A DNA stretch of 27,211 bases, from IMG/VR virus record IMGVR_UViG_3300035070_000242, positions 1 through 27,211 of that record. One strand, given 5' to 3'. The notes below the pieces were generated by a model, which worked only from the letters and a program-made list of their open reading frames with translations, was not told where the DNA came from and did no database searches. The stretch comes from a virus. A program made the position numbers and the translations under genes. This document shows, piece by piece, positions 23,512-27,211 of this stretch (its first letter is position 1; every line of letters starts with the position of its first letter).

Positions 23512-23749
23512 CCTCTACATCCTCTAGGATATCTACCATTCGTGCTAGACCTTTTCGTATTTTGTCCAGTACTTCTGGTGGATACTTGTCCTCGTCTTGT
23601 ACCATCATATAGGCCATGTCCACAAAGTCAACATGCTCATGTATCTCAGCTTCATCTACGAATACAGATATGCTCAGACCATTCTTGTTAAACTCAGCGT
23701 TCACGTCAATCTCAGATGCAATCTCTTCTGTAATATCTACAATGCTCAT
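23504..23749 (-). CDS. Small highly acidic protein (81 aa), unknown function
   Basis: 81 aa from the ATG at 23749, which overlaps the endonuclease stop as ATGA and has GAGGA six bases upstream; an ATG two codons earlier (23755) is too close to that site. 23 of 81 residues are Asp/Glu against six Lys/Arg, spread over the whole length (VDEAEIHEHVDFVD, QDEDKYPPE, ILEDVEDD). No cysteines and no membrane segment. I do not recognise it. It lies between endonuclease I and primase-helicase, roughly where T7 has gene 3.5, but is not an amidase. DNA mimicry or a helicase/polymerase accessory role is speculative. Confidence 0.8.
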   Translation of the reverse strand: MSIVDITEEIASEIDVNAEFNKNGLSISVFVDEAEIHEHVDFVDMAYMMVQDEDKYPPEVLDKIRKGLARMVDILEDVEDD

Positions 23750-24105
23750 AACCATTCCTCAGGTATCGTTCCTTCACTAAAGACAAAACCATTACGTTCT
23801 GCCCACTCAGCGCAGGTCATCTTTGACCCATCCTTTCTTTTCTTTGCACCTTGTATCGTAGCTTGTGCGTTTTGAAATACGAACCTGATGTCCAACTCTG
23901 GATGCTGTGCCTTGACAGCTTTCATCTTTCGTTGTGCATCCTGTCTGAAGTACCCCTTCAACTCTACATACATAGTACCAACTTTCAAGTCAGGTACGTA
24001 GTGACGCTCCACATAGTACGCCAGCTTATCTGGTTCATACATATATGGAACATCACGTACGTTCAGGTCATCAATGACCCTTTCCTCAAAAGTCCCCTTC
24101 GGCAT
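23746..24105 (-). CDS. Endonuclease I (Holliday junction resolvase), T7 gp3-like
   Basis: 119 aa from the ATG at 24105; GTG (24117) or TTG (24120) in the same frame would add four or five residues. It resolves branched DNA and helps degrade host DNA. The catalytic set of T7 gp3 is matched: TFEERV (Glu), YEPDKL (Glu), YVPDLKVG (Asp) and YVELKGY (Glu and Lys). The block QHPELDIRFVFQNA is nearly identical in character to T7 (QHPELDIRIVF). The C-terminal AEWAERNGFVF...PEEWL aligns with the T7 end. It overlaps the ssDNA-binding protein gene by 20 bases. Confidence 0.94.
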   Translation of the reverse strand: MPKGTFEERVIDDLNVRDVPYMYEPDKLAYYVERHYVPDLKVGTMYVELKGYFRQDAQRKMKAVKAQHPELDIRFVFQNAQATIQGAKKRKDGSKMTCAEWAERNGFVFSEGTIPEEWL

Positions 24106-24694
24106 CTGCGCTGTCACCAAACACGTCTACAGAATCATCCTTTGCTACTGCCTTAGTAACAAAGCCATCCTCTTCATCAAAGATGGAAGACACAGAATTA
24201 CCATACTCTACCAAGTCGATAACCTGTACAGCCTTGAGGCGTAGCGTAACACCCACGCTCTTGGTTGCTTGCATCATGTATGGGAAAGGTTCAACAGCCA
24301 TCTTAACTACTGAGCCATTGCCTATCAAAGCGTTACCATCCATCGGTGTACGTTTTGCATCTACCACTGCTGGCTTCTGCTCATACACTCTACCATCACG
24401 TGACTTGATACGTGCTTTCATCTTAGCCTTGAAGACGATATCACCAGTAGGTGTACCAGCTTCGTCTGTATCATTGTCGTAACAAGAACGTGTGGACAGG
24501 ACTGTTTTTAACTTTGGATTTTCCTTGACAGCTTCCTCAAGCTTGGCTTGTGCCATCTTGTCTAGCTGTTCACACACTTCTGCTGCCTCGCTCTCAGGTA
24601 CTACAACCTGAATTGAGTACTCACCTTCAGGAACATAACGTGTGTCTGGTTCAAACACTTTAGCCCATCTAGCTTTACCTTTAATAACTTCCAT
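24086..24694 (-). CDS. Single-stranded DNA-binding protein, T7 gp2.5-like
   Basis: 202 aa (T7 gp2.5 is 232 aa). OB-fold protein coating single strands and coordinating polymerase and helicase. Start MEVIKGKARWAKVFEPDTRY with AGGAG six bases upstream. Beta-rich core with GDIVFKAKMKARIKSRDGRVYE-like strands; ATKSVGVTLRLKAVQVIDLV resembles the conserved gp2.5 core. The last residues DSVDVFGDSADAEGDF form the acidic tail with terminal Phe needed in T7 for polymerase contact. It is the first gene after predicted promoter copy 3, as gene 2.5 heads the class II genes of T7. Confidence 0.92.
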   Translation of the reverse strand: MEVIKGKARWAKVFEPDTRYVPEGEYSIQVVVPESEAAEVCEQLDKMAQAKLEEAVKENPKLKTVLSTRSCYDNDTDEAGTPTGDIVFKAKMKARIKSRDGRVYEQKPAVVDAKRTPMDGNALIGNGSVVKMAVEPFPYMMQATKSVGVTLRLKAVQVIDLVEYGNSVSSIFDEEDGFVTKAVAKDDSVDVFGDSADAEGDF

Positions 24695-24723
24695 TTTATC
24701 TCCTGTTCGTTATTGATTTGGCT

Positions 24724-24739
24724 ATGATGTAACTTTAGA
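24724..24739 (-). promoter_or_regulatory. Predicted phage RNA polymerase promoter, copy 3 (upstream of replication genes)
   Basis: Exact TCTAAAGTTACATCAT on the minus strand, one base after the TAA stop of the RNA polymerase gene, followed by AGCCAAAT and then the gp2.5-like gene. The right part CATCATAG recalls the CACTATAG of T7 promoters, with the G as a natural start site (inference). It would switch on the replication genes once the polymerase has been made. Confidence 0.75.
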
Positions 24740-24740
24740 A

Positions 24741-26390
24741 TTAAGCAAAGAAATACTGAGACTTCAGTATGCCTCTCAAATCTAAGTTACCTTTACTTGG
24801 TGGTTCAGGAATATCCTGAGTGCCAAGCACTATTGTAGCATGGTCTCTCAACTCTGTCAAGACATCATGCTGTTCGTACATATTGACGAACTCCTCACGC
24901 AGTACAGAGGATAATCTAGGCATGTGTGTAGAGTGTGTGCCATAGCTATCATGTACCATTGCAAAGTCTTCAACACCTTGTGTGACTGCCTTGTTAATAG
25001 TCTTAGTCATTGCTGCTGCATCCAACGAGTGAATGAAGTTAGGACTACTACCCAAGTTAGTACGCTTGCGGTTTACTGTGTTCTCTCTGTCCTTTATAAA
25101 CGACAGCGACACAGTGTTACCATTAATATGTGTCTTAATCCTTTTGCTATCTGTTTCACTGTAATTTTGTAACACCAACCAGCCTGTAGGTGTTATCCAT
25201 TCCATCTGTGTGTTGTGTTCAGCGTAGACTGCTGATACATCCTTCAAGTATTTCATCACCTTTCTTGCAGATACAATTACATCTGCGATAGCATCCCACA
25301 CATGTATGGACAAGTAGTGAGACACCTCAAACAAGTCATCTCCAAATGGATTAGCCTGTCCTTTCTCTATCCTCTCCTCTATAGCCTCTGCTATGTACTC
25401 TCTACAGGCGTGACGTGTGCCTGAGTAAGGTACAATCATAACAGAACGCTTACAAATCTTTCTGTCGATGCCAAATTCTAGACACTTACGTGCTAGTTCA
25501 GTGTCATCTTGCTTTATCTTTCGTGTAGTCTCTTCTGCTACCTGTGTGTAGATGTCCTGAGGTAAGTCACCAGCTATCAAGTTGGTTGCCTTGCCCCCTC
25601 TTTCGTCCAGTAGTATAGCGGAGAGGTGCTGTAGCCCATTACAAGAGCCATCTGCCGCACAAGGTAGACGTGTCTCAAAGCCCCACCCCTCTCGTAGTAG
25701 ACCAGACATCTCATAGCACCAAGATAGGAACTGAAAAGGTTTGTCTGCTTCTAACCACAGGCGATTGTCGTATGGATTATCTACAATCCTGCTTGCTTCT
25801 TTCTCTGCAAAGTCCCAAGCCCAAGCTTCTCTTTCATCTAGGCTAACTTTGTCATTACCAAACAGGTTAGCTCCATGTATGCACAACCATCGTGCTTCAT
25901 CCCAATTAGTTATGGGCATGGGATAGCTAAACTCTAGCAGAGCCTTGCTCCAATCGGCTGACTGAGTAGAGAGAAAGGTGCTACTCGCATACTTGCGAGA
26001 CCGAAAGTCGTTCTGCCAAACATAGTAGAACCTGTCATACTTACTATATTGTTCTGCTATCTTCAGTGTACGCTCTACCTGCACACGCTTACTCATGCTA
26101 CGATTGTTTAAGGAGTAGATTTGATTACGCTTGCCTGACCACGTGCGAAACAACTCCCTCTCTTCCTCAGTCAATTCGTTTGGTTCTTTGTCGAATGGGT
26201 ATGGCGGTAGTGGTAAGTCTTCACGTGATGGAAGCTTGCCTACCTGATGCCCATTGTCCCACAAATTTCGTGTGACCTCAAGAACCTTCTTGTTTATGCG
26301 CCACTCAGTGCGCTGTAGTGTATTGAGACACTGGTATTCTTCTGTCAAGTCTTGCTGCCTCAACCTTTTCAAGTGTGTCTTTATGCTCAT
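24741..26390 (-). CDS. T7-type RNA polymerase, C-terminal part (palm, fingers, specificity loop)
   Basis: 549 aa, matching T7 RNA polymerase from about residue 440 to the end. Catalytic residues are present: Asp128 in QNDFRSRKY (T7 D537), Lys314 and Tyr322 in KRSVMIVPYSGT (T7 K631, Y639), Asp481 in MVHDSYGTH (T7 D812). PCAADGSCNGLQHLSA and SSPNFIHSLDAAAM are further polymerase motifs; the C-terminus YFFA corresponds to FAFA of T7. The region EWITPTGWLVLQNYSE begins the promoter specificity loop. It starts with ATG in an ATGA overlap with the stop of the N-terminal part, so the polymerase is encoded in two pieces. It makes the middle and late transcripts and probably reads the TCTAAAGTTACATCAT sites. 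Confidence 0.93.
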   Translation of the reverse strand: MSIKTHLKRLRQQDLTEEYQCLNTLQRTEWRINKKVLEVTRNLWDNGHQVGKLPSREDLPLPPYPFDKEPNELTEEERELFRTWSGKRNQIYSLNNRSMSKRVQVERTLKIAEQYSKYDRFYYVWQNDFRSRKYASSTFLSTQSADWSKALLEFSYPMPITNWDEARWLCIHGANLFGNDKVSLDEREAWAWDFAEKEASRIVDNPYDNRLWLEADKPFQFLSWCYEMSGLLREGWGFETRLPCAADGSCNGLQHLSAILLDERGGKATNLIAGDLPQDIYTQVAEETTRKIKQDDTELARKCLEFGIDRKICKRSVMIVPYSGTRHACREYIAEAIEERIEKGQANPFGDDLFEVSHYLSIHVWDAIADVIVSARKVMKYLKDVSAVYAEHNTQMEWITPTGWLVLQNYSETDSKRIKTHINGNTVSLSFIKDRENTVNRKRTNLGSSPNFIHSLDAAAMTKTINKAVTQGVEDFAMVHDSYGTHSTHMPRLSSVLREEFVNMYEQHDVLTELRDHATIVLGTQDIPEPPSKGNLDLRGILKSQYFFA

Positions 26391-27184
26391 CTACGCCTCA
26401 CTATTGGTAGCTTGTTAATCTCGTGACCATGATACCCACCACCTGTCACGTCAGTCCAATCCTTTGGAACTATAACACAAGGTAGTAGTCTTGGTCTATG
26501 TGTTTCTGCAAAACTATTGAATGAATTAATCCAATCAAGTGTTTCCATCTCAGGCACAACCCATGTTGTCTTGCGTCCACGCTTTGCTTGCTGTGTACTC
26601 AGCTTGACTATGCCTGTAGACCTGATGATAATGTCTACCATCTTGAAGCCTACATGGATACGCTCTGACTGTAGCCATGCGTTCTCTTTGTAGCCATCCT
26701 TGTTCATCTTGTTTGTCAGGCCATAACGTCTAGCACCATAGGCTTTCTTCATAGCTTGCTTGATTGTGTTTCGTGCTATGTCACCTTCGTCTGCTATCCA
26801 TCTGTCTAGCCTGTCTTGTATCTCAATAGAAGCACCAATGCTACGTGCTACATACATCAGTGTATTCTTTCTACTGATGCTATCAACTAGCGTGACAAGA
26901 CTGAGGAAAGAAAGTTGCTCTGCGTTACAGTCCTTTACTTTCTTCCACGCTATGTCACGTGATACATTGCTTGGAGTTTTTATCCACTCCTCTATGCCCA
27001 AAGCTACGTCATCTACTAGCCTTGATACTATCACTCTGCCATGTAGAGTGTGGCTTTCTCTGCCACGTTCTATTGAGGCGTCACGTTCTTTTCTAAACCT
27101 CTCGATGCCACCAGTAATCATGTCAGTTTCTAACTGTAACTGATGGTCAATGAGGTCTTGGTCTGTTTCTAAAGTTACATCCAT
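26387..27184 (-). CDS. T7-type RNA polymerase, N-terminal part
   Basis: 265 aa. The start LIDHQLQLETDMITGGIERF resembles the N-terminus of marine podovirus polymerases; later AYGARRYGLTNKMNKDG corresponds to the N-terminal domain and HRPRLLPCVIVPKDWTDVTG plus GGGY to the strongly conserved T7 PRLLPCVVPPKPWTGITGGGY block. It stops 18 residues after that block at TGA, and the next frame begins at the overlapping ATG. Together the parts total 814 aa (T7: 883), so nothing essential seems missing; the N-terminal domain is simply shorter. AGGGGG lies upstream of the ATG at 27184. Whether two polypeptides assemble or the break is an assembly or mutation artefact cannot be settled here. Confidence 0.9.
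   Translation of the reverse strand: MDVTLETDQDLIDHQLQLETDMITGGIERFRKERDASIERGRESHTLHGRVIVSRLVDDVALGIEEWIKTPSNVSRDIAWKKVKDCNAEQLSFLSLVTLVDSISRKNTLMYVARSIGASIEIQDRLDRWIADEGDIARNTIKQAMKKAYGARRYGLTNKMNKDGYKENAWLQSERIHVGFKMVDIIIRSTGIVKLSTQQAKRGRKTTWVVPEMETLDWINSFNSFAETHRPRLLPCVIVPKDWTDVTGGGYHGHEINKLPIVRRR
27168..27181 (+). promoter_or_regulatory. Oppositely oriented copy of the predicted phage promoter core
   Basis: The plus strand reads TCTAAAGTTACATC, identical to the first 14 bases of the three minus-strand repeats, followed by CATAAGAGAGACC. It overlaps codons 2-6 of the RNA polymerase gene and points right, out of the window. Function as a promoter is a guess from identity; it may be a chance match. 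Confidence 0.35.
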
Positions 27185-27211
27185 AAGAGAGACCCCCTGT
27201 ACTGTATACTA

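Noticed and set aside
26387-26390. Programmed -1 frameshift joining the two RNA polymerase frames
   Set aside because: No slippery heptamer is present, and the -1 frame carries TAG just before the ATG, leaving practically no room for a shift.
27185-27211. A host-like promoter (TATACA) upstream of the RNA polymerase gene
   Set aside because: Only 27 bases are visible beyond the start codon; a -35 element cannot be assessed and the match is too short.
1-27211. tRNA genes, CRISPR arrays, insertion sequences or an attachment site
   Set aside because: No cloverleaf-like element, spaced direct repeats, transposase or integrase was seen, and intergenic space is minimal.

Overview
The window is most of the genome of a T7-like podovirus (Autographiviridae-type, probably marine). 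Every gene I can support reads leftward, on the minus strand. From right to left the order follows phage T7: RNA polymerase, ssDNA-binding protein (2.5), endonuclease I (3), primase-helicase (4), DNA polymerase (5), exonuclease (6), small 6.7/7.3-like proteins, portal (8), scaffold (9), capsid (10), tail tubes (11, 12), internal virion proteins (13-16) and tail fibre (17). A B12-dependent (class II) ribonucleotide reductase, a MazG protein and several small lysine-rich proteins point to the marine relatives of T7 that infect cyanobacteria or alphaproteobacteria. No photosynthesis gene is present, so a heterotrophic marine host is my inference; the host cannot be read from the sequence.

Layout. 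24741-27184 is the phage RNA polymerase, carried in two adjacent reading frames that overlap as ATGA. 18816-24694 is the replication and DNA-degradation block, with a GIY-YIG-like (T5orf172-type) endonuclease, an acidic protein and a membrane protein inserted. 16308-18834 is a nucleotide-supply module: T7 gp1.7-like domain protein, MazG and RNR. 12032-16277 is head morphogenesis. 11173-11978 holds four small basic proteins, one of only 38 codons. 1448-11171 encodes tail tubes and internal core proteins, and 1-1407 is the tail fibre, cut by the left edge. Packaging (terminase) and lysis genes are not seen and presumably lie beyond the left edge.

Regulation. A 16-base sequence (TCTAAAGTTACATCAT, minus strand) is perfectly repeated three times, in three of the few intergenic gaps: before the ssDNA-binding protein, before the head genes and before the tail fibre. 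These are the best candidates for promoters of the phage's own RNA polymerase, and they divide the genome into replication, structural and fibre units. A degenerate copy sits in the 193-base leader of the capsid gene together with two hairpins, and a clear intrinsic terminator follows the capsid gene. A 14-base copy in the opposite orientation lies over the first codons of the RNA polymerase gene. Almost all other genes abut or overlap by a few bases, so translation is probably coupled.

There are no tRNA or rRNA genes, CRISPR arrays or insertion sequences that I can see. The only gene-free stretch longer than 60 bases is the capsid leader (13148-13340).
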